Positions 25,013 through 33,654 of a stretch of DNA of 64,000 nucleotides are shown in pieces. Made by a program: the position numbers and the translations under genes. Source of the stretch: CAWDVH01 sp963805705 (GTDB lineage Bacteria; Actinomycetota; Actinomycetes; Streptosporangiales; Streptosporangiaceae); NCBI GenBank assembly GCA_963805705.1, contig CAWDVH010000001.1:496001-560000 (forward strand), given 5' to 3'. Each line of letters opens with the position of its first letter. The first letter of the stretch is position 1. The notes under the pieces are model-generated. The model made no database searches. It saw nothing but the letters and a program-made list of their open reading frames with translations, and was not told where the DNA came from.

Positions 25013-25729
25013 TCAGCCGGAGACCTTGACCTCGAACCACAGGCCGCCGCTCTGATTGATGTTGTTGCCATTGGCCTGGTCCGGGCCGCTGTCGCCGATG
25101 TAGGTGTACAGCGGCCGCCCGTCGTAGGTCGCCTGGCTGGAGCCGTCCGACCGCTTGATCGCGCCGATCTGTCCGGTCACGCCCGTGCCCGCGGTCACCG
25201 GCGCCTTGACCGGCGGCCAGTAGGCAGCGCACGACCCGTTGCAGACCGACTTGGCCGGCGTGCTGGCCGTGCCCCTGGTATCCGGGGCGAACCAGTACAG
25301 CGTGAAGCCCTTGGCGTCGGTCACCACGGCCACTCCATGGACCTTCGCGGTACCCAGGCTGCCGCCGGCTGACGCCGGAGCAGCCGGCGCCCCGGCCCCG
25401 GCCAGGGCAACGCCCAGCAGCACCAGCGCCACGACCGAAACGGCGGCGATGGCCAGCCCGGCACCCGGAACGCCAGCCTGCAGCCGGGCCAGCAGCCCGC
25501 TGCCGCCCGCCGCAGACCCGGCCTCCGCAGACCCGCCCGACGCAGACCCGCCCGACGCGGCCGATCCCGCCGGCGCGGCCGACTCGGCCGGCACGGCGGC
25601 GAGGATGCCCAGCACGGCGAAGGCGGCTATCTCGATCACCCCGGCGACGATTCCCGCGGTGGTGCGGACCTCCCGGAAGCCGAACAGGCCAACCCAGACC
25701 GACAGCAGGTAGCCGGCCAGGGTAGCCAC
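25013..25729 (-). CDS. COG4315-like YxxxD-type domain protein, C-terminal part of a split gene
   Basis: The first 60 residues are membrane sequence (ATLAGYLLSVWVGLFGF, TTAGIVAGVIEIAAFAVLGILAA) that continues the protein at 25636-25983 in another frame. A Gly/Ser/Ala linker and another hydrophobic segment follow. The last 100 residues form a domain of the type found in secreted lipoproteins with YxxxD motifs (GFTLYWFAPDT, CNGSCAAYWPPV, YDGRPLYTYIGDSGPDQANG). The domain probably faces outside. Function unknown; in other bacteria the domain is found in redox or electron-transfer contexts. Confidence 0.8.
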   Translation of the reverse strand: MATLAGYLLSVWVGLFGFREVRTTAGIVAGVIEIAAFAVLGILAAVPAESAAPAGSAASGGSASGGSAEAGSAAGGSGLLARLQAGVPGAGLAIAAVSVVALVLLGVALAGAGAPAAPASAGGSLGTAKVHGVAVVTDAKGFTLYWFAPDTRGTASTPAKSVCNGSCAAYWPPVKAPVTAGTGVTGQIGAIKRSDGSSQATYDGRPLYTYIGDSGPDQANGNNINQSGGLWFEVKVSG

Positions 25730-25983
25730 GGCGAAGCCGGCCCCGCCGCGGCGGCCAGCCGGCCGACCGGACGGCCGCCGAGCACCAGGACGGCCAGCGC
25801 CAGCGCGAAGGCCGCGATGACCTGGAGCAGGAACAGCGGCCCGATGGTGTGCAGCGAGTTGTAACCGGTCAGGTACAGGTCAAGGTGAATGGCGCCGGTC
25901 GCGGCCAGGCACGCGGCTCCGGCGAGCCGCAATCCGAGCTGCTGCGGGCGGCTCAGCTGTCTCCTGGTATTCATCACTACCAT
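25636..25983 (-). CDS. Membrane protein, N-terminal part of the split gene
   Basis: 115 residues. MVVMNTRRQLSRPQQLGLRLAG is followed by two membrane segments (LAGAACLAATGAIHLDLYL, IGPLFLLQVIAAFALALAVLVLG), and the last 30 residues (ASPWLPWPATCC onward) are frameshifted. The correct continuation, GFAVATLAGYLLSVWVG, begins at once in the next frame. A single G lost from a G run (C run at 25741-25744 on the plus strand) explains the shift. The intact protein would be about 322 residues. Confidence 0.75.
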   Translation of the reverse strand: MVVMNTRRQLSRPQQLGLRLAGAACLAATGAIHLDLYLTGYNSLHTIGPLFLLQVIAAFALALAVLVLGGRPVGRLAAAAGPASPWLPWPATCCRSGLACSASGRSAPPRESSPG

Positions 25984-26008
25984 TCAACGCCCCTATCGGC
26001 CGACTGGT

Positions 26009-27229
26009 TCAGCCCGCCGGCGGCTGGCCGGGCAGCACGGTGAGCAGGTCGTCCGAGGTCTCCATCCCGGCCCGCCACACCGAGCGGGACACGATCTTGG
26101 TCACGTCGGCGCGGTCGCGGTAGCGGGCGGCGATCTCAGTGCATTCCTCGAGCAGGCCCTCGGACAGGGTGGTCGGCTCCAGGCCTAGGGCCAGGAACTG
26201 ATCGTTGCGGACGCACAGCTCGTTCTCGTCGGCTTCCTGCCTCGGGTTCGGCAGGTACGCGATCTCCACGCCCATCGTGTCGCCGACCATCTTGGCCAGC
26301 TCCAGGACACGGTGGGTCTCGGTGATCTGATTGAGCACGCGCGGCCGGGAGCCTGCCTCGGGCGGGTTGGCCAGCGCGATCTCGATGCACCGCACCGTGT
26401 CCCTGATGTGGATGAACGCGCGGGTCTGGCCGCCGCTGCCGTGCACCGTCAGCGGGTGCCCGATGGCCGCCTGCATGAGGAAGCGGTTGAGCACGGTGCC
26501 GTAGTCGCCGTCGTAGTCGAACCGGTTGATGAGCCGTTCATCGCGGCTGGTCTGGGGGGTCTGCGTGCCCCAGACGATGCCCTGGTGCAGGTCAGTGATC
26601 CGCACGCGGTCGTTCTTGGCATAGAACGAGAACATCAGCTGGTCGAGTGTCTTGGTGAGGTGGTAGACCGAGCCGGGGTTGGCCGGGTGCAAGATCTCCC
26701 GCTCGAGCTCGCCATCGGGAGTCGGCACCTTCACGGTCAGGTAGCCCTCGGGGATGGGGGCGGTGCCTGACCACCCGTAGCCATAGACGCCCATCGTGCC
26801 GAGGTGCACCAGCGCGGCATCGATTCCGGTGGAGACCAGGGCGGTCAGCAGATTGTGCGTGCCCCGGACATTGTTGTCGACGGTGTAGCGCTTGGCCCGC
26901 GTCGACCGCATCGAGTACGGCGCGGCGCGCTGCTCGGCGAAATGCACGATCGCGTCCGGCTGGAGGTCCTCCAGGACCGCGACCAGCCGGTCGAACTCGG
27001 TGGCCAGATCAAGGTCCACGAAGCCGATGTCGCGCCCCGAGACCTCGCGCCAGACGCGGATCCGCTCGCCGATCGGGCGGATCGGCGTTAGTGACTCCAC
27101 CTCAAGCTCGACGTCAATCTTCCGGCGGCTGAGGTTGTCCATGATCGTGATGTCATGACCGCGATCCGACAAGTACAGGCTGGTCGGCCAGCCACAGAAC
27201 CCGTCGCCACCAAGGACCAGAACGCGCAT
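26009..27229 (-). CDS. sqdB: UDP-sulfoquinovose synthase-like epimerase
   Basis: 406 residues; an extended short-chain dehydrogenase close to plant SQD1/bacterial SqdB, which make UDP-sulfoquinovose from UDP-glucose and sulfite. The NAD loop is GGDGFCGWP (7-15). HFAEQRAAPYSM (96-107) matches the sulfite/substrate loop of SQD1; T145-M146 lie in HLGTMGVYG and the YxxxK pair is Y189/K193. Later blocks are NRFDYDGDYGTVLNRF, GHPLTVHGSGGQTRAFIHIRDT and LNQITETH, all characteristic. It could supply sulfolipid head groups or a sulfoquinovose-containing glycan. No sulfolipid synthase (SqdX/SqdD) is in the window; a methyltransferase precedes it on the same strand. Confidence 0.88.
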   Translation of the reverse strand: MRVLVLGGDGFCGWPTSLYLSDRGHDITIMDNLSRRKIDVELEVESLTPIRPIGERIRVWREVSGRDIGFVDLDLATEFDRLVAVLEDLQPDAIVHFAEQRAAPYSMRSTRAKRYTVDNNVRGTHNLLTALVSTGIDAALVHLGTMGVYGYGWSGTAPIPEGYLTVKVPTPDGELEREILHPANPGSVYHLTKTLDQLMFSFYAKNDRVRITDLHQGIVWGTQTPQTSRDERLINRFDYDGDYGTVLNRFLMQAAIGHPLTVHGSGGQTRAFIHIRDTVRCIEIALANPPEAGSRPRVLNQITETHRVLELAKMVGDTMGVEIAYLPNPRQEADENELCVRNDQFLALGLEPTTLSEGLLEECTEIAARYRDRADVTKIVSRSVWRAGMETSDDLLTVLPGQPPAG

Positions 27230-27371
27230 GCCGACTCCCGTCGCCGTTGAGGGGCAGCCCGCGACCGTGGGCGCTGCCGTGGGGGCCGGGGCCAGCTGGA
27301 GGATCCAGTCATGGCATCCGGTAGGCGGGAAGTCTACCGGGCGATCGGCTGCACGCCACCTGGCCGTTCAG

Positions 27372-28160
27372 TTAGGTAACAATACGGCCAAGACATATCG
27401 CATGGCCGATGTAGCTGATCTGCGTGTTCCTGGTCAGCTCGAAGGAGGCCCGGCGGCCAAATTCGGCGTAGGAGATCTTCCCCTTCTTCAGCTGGCGGAC
27501 GGTGCGCCAGAGCACGGGCGGGGCGGCACCCGGCGACATCCCGGCGATGTCACGATGGTCGAGGCGATGGCGGGCGAGAGTGCCGCGCAGCTCGGCCGGG
27601 GTAATGAACTGATCCCAGTCGTGCAGGTTCGCCGGCACGCACGCCGTCACCGCCCATTGCTGGGCCAGCTTGATGACGACGAGCTTGCTCAGGCGGGTGC
27701 GGTTGATGGTGTCGTACAGGTACAGCCCGCCCGGCTTGAGCACCCGCGCCGTCTCGCGGACGACCGCGTCGAGGTCCTGGACGTGCTCGAGAACGTCGAC
27801 GCAGTAGACGACGTCGGCGGACGCGTCGGCCACGGGAAGGTGCTCGCCGGCCCCGGCCCGGTAGTCGATGGCCAGGCCGGACGCCTCGGCGTGCGCCCGC
27901 GCGATGGCCAGCGAGCTGAGGGACGGGTCAACGCCGATCACAGCCGCCCCGAGCCGGGCCGCCTCCTCGGCGAGCAGGCCGCCGCCGCAGCCGACGTCGA
28001 CCGTCACCTTCCCGGCCGGATCGATGCCCAGGGCGGTGAAGACGCGGGCGAAATACTCCAGCCGGGCGGGGTTCAGCGCGGTGCGGATGGCGTTCAGCGG
28101 CTGGTGCTCGTCCCACCAGATGTCGCCAGGCCGATCGTAGATCTCGTTGTCGGCAGGCAC
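27372..28160 (-). CDS. Class I SAM methyltransferase (UbiG-like)
   Basis: 262 residues. The SAM-binding loop is VTVDVGCGGGLLAEEAARLG (residues 52-71), followed by IGVDPSLSSLAIA and the motif DVVYCVDVLEHVQDL, then VLKPGGLYLYDTINRT. The pattern resembles UbiG/Coq3 O-methyltransferases, including the WWDEHQPLNAIR start. It is transcribed just before the SqdB-like gene with a 142-base gap. Acting on a quinone or lipid is a guess from similarity. Confidence 0.85.
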   Translation of the reverse strand: MPADNEIYDRPGDIWWDEHQPLNAIRTALNPARLEYFARVFTALGIDPAGKVTVDVGCGGGLLAEEAARLGAAVIGVDPSLSSLAIARAHAEASGLAIDYRAGAGEHLPVADASADVVYCVDVLEHVQDLDAVVRETARVLKPGGLYLYDTINRTRLSKLVVIKLAQQWAVTACVPANLHDWDQFITPAELRGTLARHRLDHRDIAGMSPGAAPPVLWRTVRQLKKGKISYAEFGRRASFELTRNTQISYIGHAICLGRIVT

Positions 28161-28234
28161 GGCTGGCTCCTATTAGCTCGGTCCTGGAAATCGCTGGCCC
28201 TGAACCTAAGGCGTTGGCCCTGGAACTTGGGCGT

Positions 28235-28927
28235 TTAGCCCTGGAACAGCGAGATGAGATTGCCGCTGGGATCTGTCACGCGGGACGAACGCGGTTTCCA
28301 GGCGGCATCCGCCGGCTCTTCGATCTCAGCGGCGCCCGCGGCCAGTGCCCGGCGATGCGCTTGGTCGATGTCGCCCACCGTAAGCCCGAACCGGCTGGGC
28401 CCGTACGACTCCCGCGGCTCGATCGTGAGCAGGAAGAAGTCGTCGTTCGGGTATTCCCCGAACTGAAGGGAGGAGATCTCGCTCTGATAGGTGGCGTCGA
28501 ACGCCTTCTGGTAGAACGCGACCGACTCGGCCCGGTCGGTCACGTTGATGGTGACCTGCACAATCCGTGCGGTCTTGACCGGCATGACTCCTCCAGCTTC
28601 GATGTAGCGGTCCACGGCGTGGACCATCTCGGATAGCTCGTGAGCCCGCGCCGCCAGCGACCCGCGATGGCGGTGCAGCGCGTCCGCCTCCCGATCTGGG
28701 TGATCGAGAATCTCCCGGACGCCGTCGATCGGCATCTCGACCCGGCGCAGGGCCAGGATCGTCCGCGCGGCGCCCAGCTGATCCAGCCGGTAGCGGCGGT
28801 AGCCGGTCGCCGGGTCTACGTAGGCAGGCCGGAGGATCCCGACCTCGTCGTAGTGCCGCAGCGCAGTCACCGACAGGCGGCTGAACAGCGAGAATTCGCC
28901 GATGTTCAGCAGGGCGTCCTCGCTCAC
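28235..28927 (-). CDS. MerR-type regulator fused to a VOC domain
   Basis: 230 residues. The N-terminal MerR winged helix (residues 6-75: IGEFSLFSRLSVTALRHYDEVGIL, GYRRYRLDQL) is followed by a coiled-coil dimerisation helix (82-112). The rest, from about 120, is a glyoxalase/VOC domain (VQVTINVTDRAESVAFYQKAFDATY, DPSGNLISLFQG). The VOC domain probably senses a small ligand instead of acting as an enzyme. No effector gene is obvious. Confidence 0.9.
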   Translation of the reverse strand: MSEDALLNIGEFSLFSRLSVTALRHYDEVGILRPAYVDPATGYRRYRLDQLGAARTILALRRVEMPIDGVREILDHPDREADALHRHRGSLAARAHELSEMVHAVDRYIEAGGVMPVKTARIVQVTINVTDRAESVAFYQKAFDATYQSEISSLQFGEYPNDDFFLLTIEPRESYGPSRFGLTVGDIDQAHRRALAAGAAEIEEPADAAWKPRSSRVTDPSGNLISLFQG

Positions 28928-28960
28928 ACCGGCAGTCTCAGGTCTCTGGCTACCCGAGAG

Positions 28961-29572
28961 TCAAGCCCCCGGCCGGCGCGCTGCGATGCGATCCGCCAGC
29001 GCGGAGACGAGGTGACCGGTCCGGGCGCCGATAACCGATCCGACGATGGCGTCGGCCGGGTAATGCACACCGGTGTGCACTCGCGAGTACGCGACCGCGG
29101 CGGCGAGGGACCGCAACGGCACGGTCAGAAACGGCAACTCGTTACCAACTGCCGTGGCGAACGCGAATCCCGACGCGGAGTGCCCGGAAGGGAACGACGT
29201 CGATGCTGGCATGCGGACGTGCCGGCCGATCGGTACCCGCGTGCTGGACCGGTCCGGGCGCTCCCGGTCCCACAGCGACTTGACGCCGAGGTTCACCAGC
29301 GCTGAGGTGACGCCGATGGCCAGCACTCCCCTGATGGCCGCCCGGCGCCCCGGCTGGCCGCCGGCCGTGGCCAGCACGGCGGCGATGCCGAGCCAGATAC
29401 GCGAGTAATTGGCCGCCGTGGAGAGCCTGCGCATCGGATCGTCCAGGGCGGGCGTAGGCGTCGAGGCGATGGCGGCGTAGACGGCGCGATCGACCGCCGC
29501 GAGCTGGTGCAGGCTGGCCACGGCATACTGGCGAGCAGCCCCGAGCTGTTCGTCGAGATCCGGTCTCGCCAC
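28961..29572 (-). CDS. PAP2-superfamily phosphatase
   Basis: 203 residues with the three phosphatase motifs: KSLWDRERP, FPSGHSAS and SRVHTGVHYPAD, the last holding the catalytic His-Asp pair. There are few strong membrane segments, one around the AIRGVLAIGVTSALVNLG region. It is divergent from the diacylglycerol-kinase-like gene with 56 bases between starts, suggesting a shared control region and linked lipid-phosphate metabolism. Confidence 0.9.
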   Translation of the reverse strand: MARPDLDEQLGAARQYAVASLHQLAAVDRAVYAAIASTPTPALDDPMRRLSTAANYSRIWLGIAAVLATAGGQPGRRAAIRGVLAIGVTSALVNLGVKSLWDRERPDRSSTRVPIGRHVRMPASTSFPSGHSASGFAFATAVGNELPFLTVPLRSLAAAVAYSRVHTGVHYPADAIVGSVIGARTGHLVSALADRIAARRPGA

Positions 29573-29628
29573 GCGGGAATGTTAGCATTCCTGCTCATAG
29601 ACCGCGTGGGCCCGGCGGCAGGGGGCAT

Positions 29629-31008
29629 GTGACTGAGCGCAGTTCAGATCATCCGGCCGCAGTCGAGCGCCTCGCGGCGGTCGGCTCGCTGCTCACTATC
29701 GCCGCCGCGGCGGTCCTCACCCTGATCGGGGTCGTGCTGCACTTCGGCACGGTGCTGCTGACGATCGCCGGCCTGCTGATATGCACAACGGCCGGCTGGT
29801 ACGCGGTGTCGCGCCGGGGCCTGATCCGCATCACGGCCCTGATCATCCTCGTCCTGGCGGTGGCCGCACTTCTGACTGGCCTGGTGCTCTCGCACATCAG
29901 CGCGATACGGGTCATTGTCGTGCTGGTGCTGGCGGCGATATCGGTCGTGCTGGCCCGTCCCGCGCTCCGGCGGGACGCCAGGGCGCTGCGGGCCAGGGCC
30001 GCGCAGCTGACACCACGCCCGCGCCCGGCGCATCCCGTCCTGATCATGAATCCCAGGTCAGGCGGCGGCAAGGCCGAGCGATTCCACCTGGAGCAGGAGT
30101 GCCGGAAGCGCGGCATCGAGCCCGTCATGCTGCGACCGGGCGATGACCTGCTGCAGCTCGCGGAGGATGCGATCGCGGGCGGCGCGGACGTGATCGGGAT
30201 GGCCGGCGGTGACGGCTCGCAGGCCCTGATCGCCACGGTGGCCATCCGTCACGACGTCCCGCATGTGTGCGTGCCCGCCGGCACGCGCAATCATTTCGCC
30301 CTCGACCTCGGGCTGGACCGCAACGACGTGGTCGGGGCGCTGGCGGCATTCGAGGACGGGGTCGAGCGCCGGATCGACCTGGCCAAGGTCAACGGCCGCG
30401 TCTTCGTGAACAATGCCTCGCTCGGGCTCTATGCGAAGGTCGTCCAGTCAGCCGAGTACCGGGACGCGAAGCTGAAGACCGCCGCCTCCATGCTCCCGGA
30501 CCTGCTCGGGCCGAACGCGATGCCGCTTGACCTGCGCTACCGCGGACCCGATGAGACGTCCTACCCGACGGCCCACCTCATCCTGGTGTCCAACGATCCG
30601 TACCAGCTGGATCACATCGGCGGCCGGGGCACCCGCGAGCGCCTCGACCTCGGGGTGCTCGGCATCGTGACGGCCAGGATCGGCGGGGCGGACGACGCCC
30701 GGCGGTTCCTGGCCCTGGAGGCGGCCGGGCAGATCCGCCGGTTCCCCGGCTGGAGCGAATGGAGCACGCCCCGGTTCGAGGTCGGCTCCGGTGCTCCGAT
30801 CGAGGTCGGGGTCGACGGCGAGGCGCTGCTGCTGGATCCGCCGCTGCTGTTTGAGTCCCTGCCCGGCGCCCTGCGGGTCCGCCTGCCGCGCCACGCCCTG
30901 GGCGCGTCGCCAGCGGCCAGGACCGTGCGCTTCCTGTCCGGCTCGACGATCGCGGAACTCGGGCGGGTCGCCGCCGGTTCCGCCTCGGTCCGCGACGGCA
31001 CGTCCTAG
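29629..31008 (+). CDS. Diacylglycerol kinase family protein with N-terminal membrane domain
   Basis: 459 residues from GTG 29629. Three to four membrane segments occupy residues 15-115 (LLTIAAAAVLTLIGVVLHFG, TVLLTIAGLLICTTAGWYA, IIVVLVL-type stretch). The catalytic domain follows: VLIMNPRSGGGKAERF (nucleotide loop, 137-152), VIGMAGGDGSQALIATVA (GGDGS motif), VCVPAGTRNHFALDLGL, and the C-terminal beta domain. Similar proteins phosphorylate lipids such as diacylglycerol. The extra membrane domain is less usual. It is paired with a divergent PAP2 phosphatase. Confidence 0.88.
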   Translation: MTERSSDHPAAVERLAAVGSLLTIAAAAVLTLIGVVLHFGTVLLTIAGLLICTTAGWYAVSRRGLIRITALIILVLAVAALLTGLVLSHISAIRVIVVLVLAAISVVLARPALRRDARALRARAAQLTPRPRPAHPVLIMNPRSGGGKAERFHLEQECRKRGIEPVMLRPGDDLLQLAEDAIAGGADVIGMAGGDGSQALIATVAIRHDVPHVCVPAGTRNHFALDLGLDRNDVVGALAAFEDGVERRIDLAKVNGRVFVNNASLGLYAKVVQSAEYRDAKLKTAASMLPDLLGPNAMPLDLRYRGPDETSYPTAHLILVSNDPYQLDHIGGRGTRERLDLGVLGIVTARIGGADDARRFLALEAAGQIRRFPGWSEWSTPRFEVGSGAPIEVGVDGEALLLDPPLLFESLPGALRVRLPRHALGASPAARTVRFLSGSTIAELGRVAAGSASVRDGTS

Positions 31009-31021
31009 GCCAGCCGCCTGA

Positions 31022-31588
31022 TTACCCACCGACGGGCTGGGCAAATCGGCGACAGACGTACACGCGGCTGAATTTCTTCCGCATCTCCGCTTCATGATCG
31101 AGCGTCGCCTCCAGGAACACCTTGACCGGGGTCAGCCCGGGGCGGCTGAGGACCGCATCGGCCGGCTCGCCCTGGCGGGCGTAATAGTCGGCGTAGACAT
31201 GCAGGAAATGGCTGCTCTCGGCAAAGCCGCGGGAACGGTACCAGCGCAGAGTCGGCTCGTGGTCGCGAGTCCAGGCATCGATCGTGGTCGCGCCCAGTAC
31301 GGCAGCCCTGCTGCGTGCCACCTCAAGGAGCCGGGTGCCGATGCCACGGCCCTGGTGATCAGGGTGCACCGCGACCGTATCGATGGTGGCCAGGGTGCCG
31401 TCCACCGACAGGTCCAGTACTCCGACCAGGGCGCCAGCCTGCACCGCGACGAGCTCCGCACCCGCGGTCGGGGCTTTCTTGGCGGGCATGACGTCGTCGA
31501 AGTACGGCGTGGCCAGGAAAGACAGGACCCGGCAGCGAAGCCAGGCCTGCTCATCCGCTGGCGCATAGTCACGGACCTCTACCGGCAT
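31022..31588 (-). CDS. GNAT N-acetyltransferase
   Basis: About 188 residues from ATG 31588 (MPVEVRDYAPADEQAWLRC); a longer frame to 31630 adds 14 residues. The GNAT core is visible: GVLDLSVDGTLATIDTVAVHPDHQGRGIGTRLLEVARSRA with the acetyl-CoA loop QGRGIG, then TLRWYRSRGFAES. Substrate unknown. It converges on the diacylglycerol-kinase-like gene. Confidence 0.88.
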   Translation of the reverse strand: MPVEVRDYAPADEQAWLRCRVLSFLATPYFDDVMPAKKAPTAGAELVAVQAGALVGVLDLSVDGTLATIDTVAVHPDHQGRGIGTRLLEVARSRAAVLGATTIDAWTRDHEPTLRWYRSRGFAESSHFLHVYADYYARQGEPADAVLSRPGLTPVKVFLEATLDHEAEMRKKFSRVYVCRRFAQPVGG

Positions 31589-31700
31589 GGACTCGATCCT
31601 GGCGGCAGGTAACCGGCCAGGCAACCACATTCCGGTTCGATAGCCCTAGAGACTCGGACTCAGCCTGCTGGCCTTTGAGAGCGCTGACCGGCCTGAGGCA

Positions 31701-32165
31701 TCAGCGTTCGAGATGGGCCAGCTGGCGTACGCGCCGGCCGACCCTGTGCGCTACATACAGGGAGAACGCGGCGGCCGGCAGTTCAACGGCCAGCGCCAGG
31801 ATCAGCGCTTCGGTGGCTGCCTTCGAGTCCGTAGCGGTGGTGACGTCGAACCAGGCGTCGACCACCAGGAGGGTGGCCACCACCGTAGCCGGGGCCTGCA
31901 CCCTGGCGTCCAGCCGGAAAGCCATATGCGCGGTGAGGTACACGGCCAGCACCAGGATCAGGTCAAAGCCGACCCAGGTCAGGCGGAAATTGTGCTCGAG
32001 ATTCTCCCTGGGCAGGCTGAACGCCAGAATGCCGGTCCACACCGCGAGCCAGACGGCAACAGCCAGGTAGCCCCACGCCAGCCGCCGGGCTCGCCTGCGC
32101 ACCTGCGGCGGGAGGTCTCGCGGCGCTGGGGAAGCCGTTTGCTCGATGGCTCCCTCGTCGGTCAT
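31701..32165 (-). CDS. Four-TM hypothetical membrane protein
   Basis: 154 residues. A charged N terminus (PQVRRRARRLAWGYL) is followed by four hydrophobic segments: about 34-52, 65-83, 93-109 (VVATLLVVDAWFDVTTA) and 117-140 (ALILALAVELPAAAFSLYVAH), with a basic C terminus. The family was not recognised by name; similar proteins occur widely in actinobacteria. Confidence 0.75.
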   Translation of the reverse strand: MTDEGAIEQTASPAPRDLPPQVRRRARRLAWGYLAVAVWLAVWTGILAFSLPRENLEHNFRLTWVGFDLILVLAVYLTAHMAFRLDARVQAPATVVATLLVVDAWFDVTTATDSKAATEALILALAVELPAAAFSLYVAHRVGRRVRQLAHLER

Positions 32166-32287
32166 CTCCGCAGCCTAGTCCCGAGGCCCCGCCGTGATTA
32201 AGGACTGATAGGCCTGTGCTGTGTGCCGTCAGCCTCGATGGCCGGCGAATCGCAGACCGACCAGCCGTCTCTGAGCACGGAGAGCCC

Positions 32288-32749
32288 ATGAGCCCCTACC
32301 AGCATGTTCCGCACCCGCACATCCGGCACCGGAAGGCCGCTCGCCCGGTCAAGGTGGCCGACCAGTTCTCGCGGACCAGCCCGGTTGCCCGTTTCAACAC
32401 GGCCTTTGCCCTGAAAATCACGTCCGCTGTCGGCTCCATGTGGTGCGCGTACATCTTCGCCGCCATCGCCCTGTTCGGCCTGCCCGCCGCCATCCGCGAC
32501 GGCCTCGGCGGCATCGTGCAGTGGATCGCGCAGACCTTCCTTCAGCTAGTGCTGCTGTCGATCATCATCGTGGGCCAGAACGTGCAAGCCGCGGCGTCGG
32601 ACGAGCGAGCGGAGAACACCTTCCAGGACGCCGAGGCGGTGCTGCACGAAGCGCTGCAGATCCAGGAGCACCTGCTCACCCAGGACCGGGAGCTCGAACG
32701 TCTCATCGCCGCGCTGGCTCCCGGCGGCCGCGGCCCTGAGCGGGGCTGA
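32288..32749 (+). CDS. Two-TM protein, DUF1003-like
   Basis: From ATG 32288 (MSPYQHVPHPHIRHRKAA) with GGAGAG about 5 bases upstream, 153 residues; the frame is open from 32216. Two membrane segments (about 48-70 and 78-100, the second LQLVLLSIIIVGQN) are followed by a helical tail with AAASDERAENTFQDAEAVLHE, matching the layout of DUF1003 proteins. Role unknown. Confidence 0.7.
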   Translation: MSPYQHVPHPHIRHRKAARPVKVADQFSRTSPVARFNTAFALKITSAVGSMWCAYIFAAIALFGLPAAIRDGLGGIVQWIAQTFLQLVLLSIIIVGQNVQAAASDERAENTFQDAEAVLHEALQIQEHLLTQDRELERLIAALAPGGRGPERG

Positions 32750-32819
32750 GGAGGGCGGCCCGGGCCCGCGGCGCGATGACCCTGGGCTGGTCAGCCTGGG
32801 ATGACCCGGCCGTAGCGAG

Positions 32820-33653
32820 CTACCGGCCCTGGAAGCGCGGCTCGCGCTTGTCCACGAAGGCCCTGGTCGCCTCGCGGTGGTCCTCGGTGAGCCCGGTGTG
32901 GACATGGTGGGTCACTTCGAGGTCCATGCAGTCACCCAGCTCGCCGGTCACGGCCCGGTTCAGGTTCTCCTTCATATAGCGGTAGGCGACCGACGGCCCG
33001 GCGGCCAGCCGGCGGGCCCGCGCCATGACCTCCCGCTCGAAGTCGGCGGCCGGGAAGATGGCATTGACGATCCCGAGCCGTTCGGCGTCCTCGGCGCTCA
33101 GCCGGTCAGAGAAGTAGTAAAGCTCCTTGGCCTTGCCGCTGCCCACCAGCTGAGTGAGAAACCAGGTCCCGCCATAGTCACCGGCGAACCCGACCCGGGC
33201 GAAAGCAGTGGTCAGCACCGCGCCCGGCACGGCGTACCGCAGGTCGCAGGCCAGCGCCAGCGACAGCCCGGCCCCAGCCGCCGGCCCGGCGATGGCCGCG
33301 ATCGTCGGCTTGGGCATGCTCCACAGGCGGCCGCTCGTAGCCCGCTGGCTCAGCCGCTGGCGGTGGATGAGCGCGTCGACCGACAGGCCCGCGCGGTCGC
33401 CGTTCCCGTCCGCCGGGAGGGCCGCGGCCATGCCCTTGACGTCGCCGCCGGCGCAGAACGCGCCGGCGGCCCCGGTCAGCACGACGCAGCCAACCGCCTC
33501 GTCGGTCTCCACCCGGGCCAGGACCGCCGCCATGGCCGACAGCATGGGCTGCGAGAGGGCGTTTCGCCGCTCGGGGCGGTTCATGGTGATGATCGCGACG
33601 CCGTCGTCGATCTCCGCCCGCAGGTCCTCGGTCCCGGTATCGAGTGCGGTCAT
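32820..33653 (-). CDS. Enoyl-CoA hydratase/isomerase
   Basis: 277 residues of the crotonase fold. Typical blocks are VAIITMNRPERRNALSQPML (18-37), the oxyanion loop AFCAGGDVKGMA (69-80), and IAGPAAGAGLSLALACDLRYA (125-145). It starts one base from the stop of the VOC gene, so the two are probably co-transcribed. The substrate CoA ester is unknown. Confidence 0.92.
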   Translation of the reverse strand: MTALDTGTEDLRAEIDDGVAIITMNRPERRNALSQPMLSAMAAVLARVETDEAVGCVVLTGAAGAFCAGGDVKGMAAALPADGNGDRAGLSVDALIHRQRLSQRATSGRLWSMPKPTIAAIAGPAAGAGLSLALACDLRYAVPGAVLTTAFARVGFAGDYGGTWFLTQLVGSGKAKELYYFSDRLSAEDAERLGIVNAIFPAADFEREVMARARRLAAGPSVAYRYMKENLNRAVTGELGDCMDLEVTHHVHTGLTEDHREATRAFVDKREPRFQGR

Positions 33654-33654
33654 G

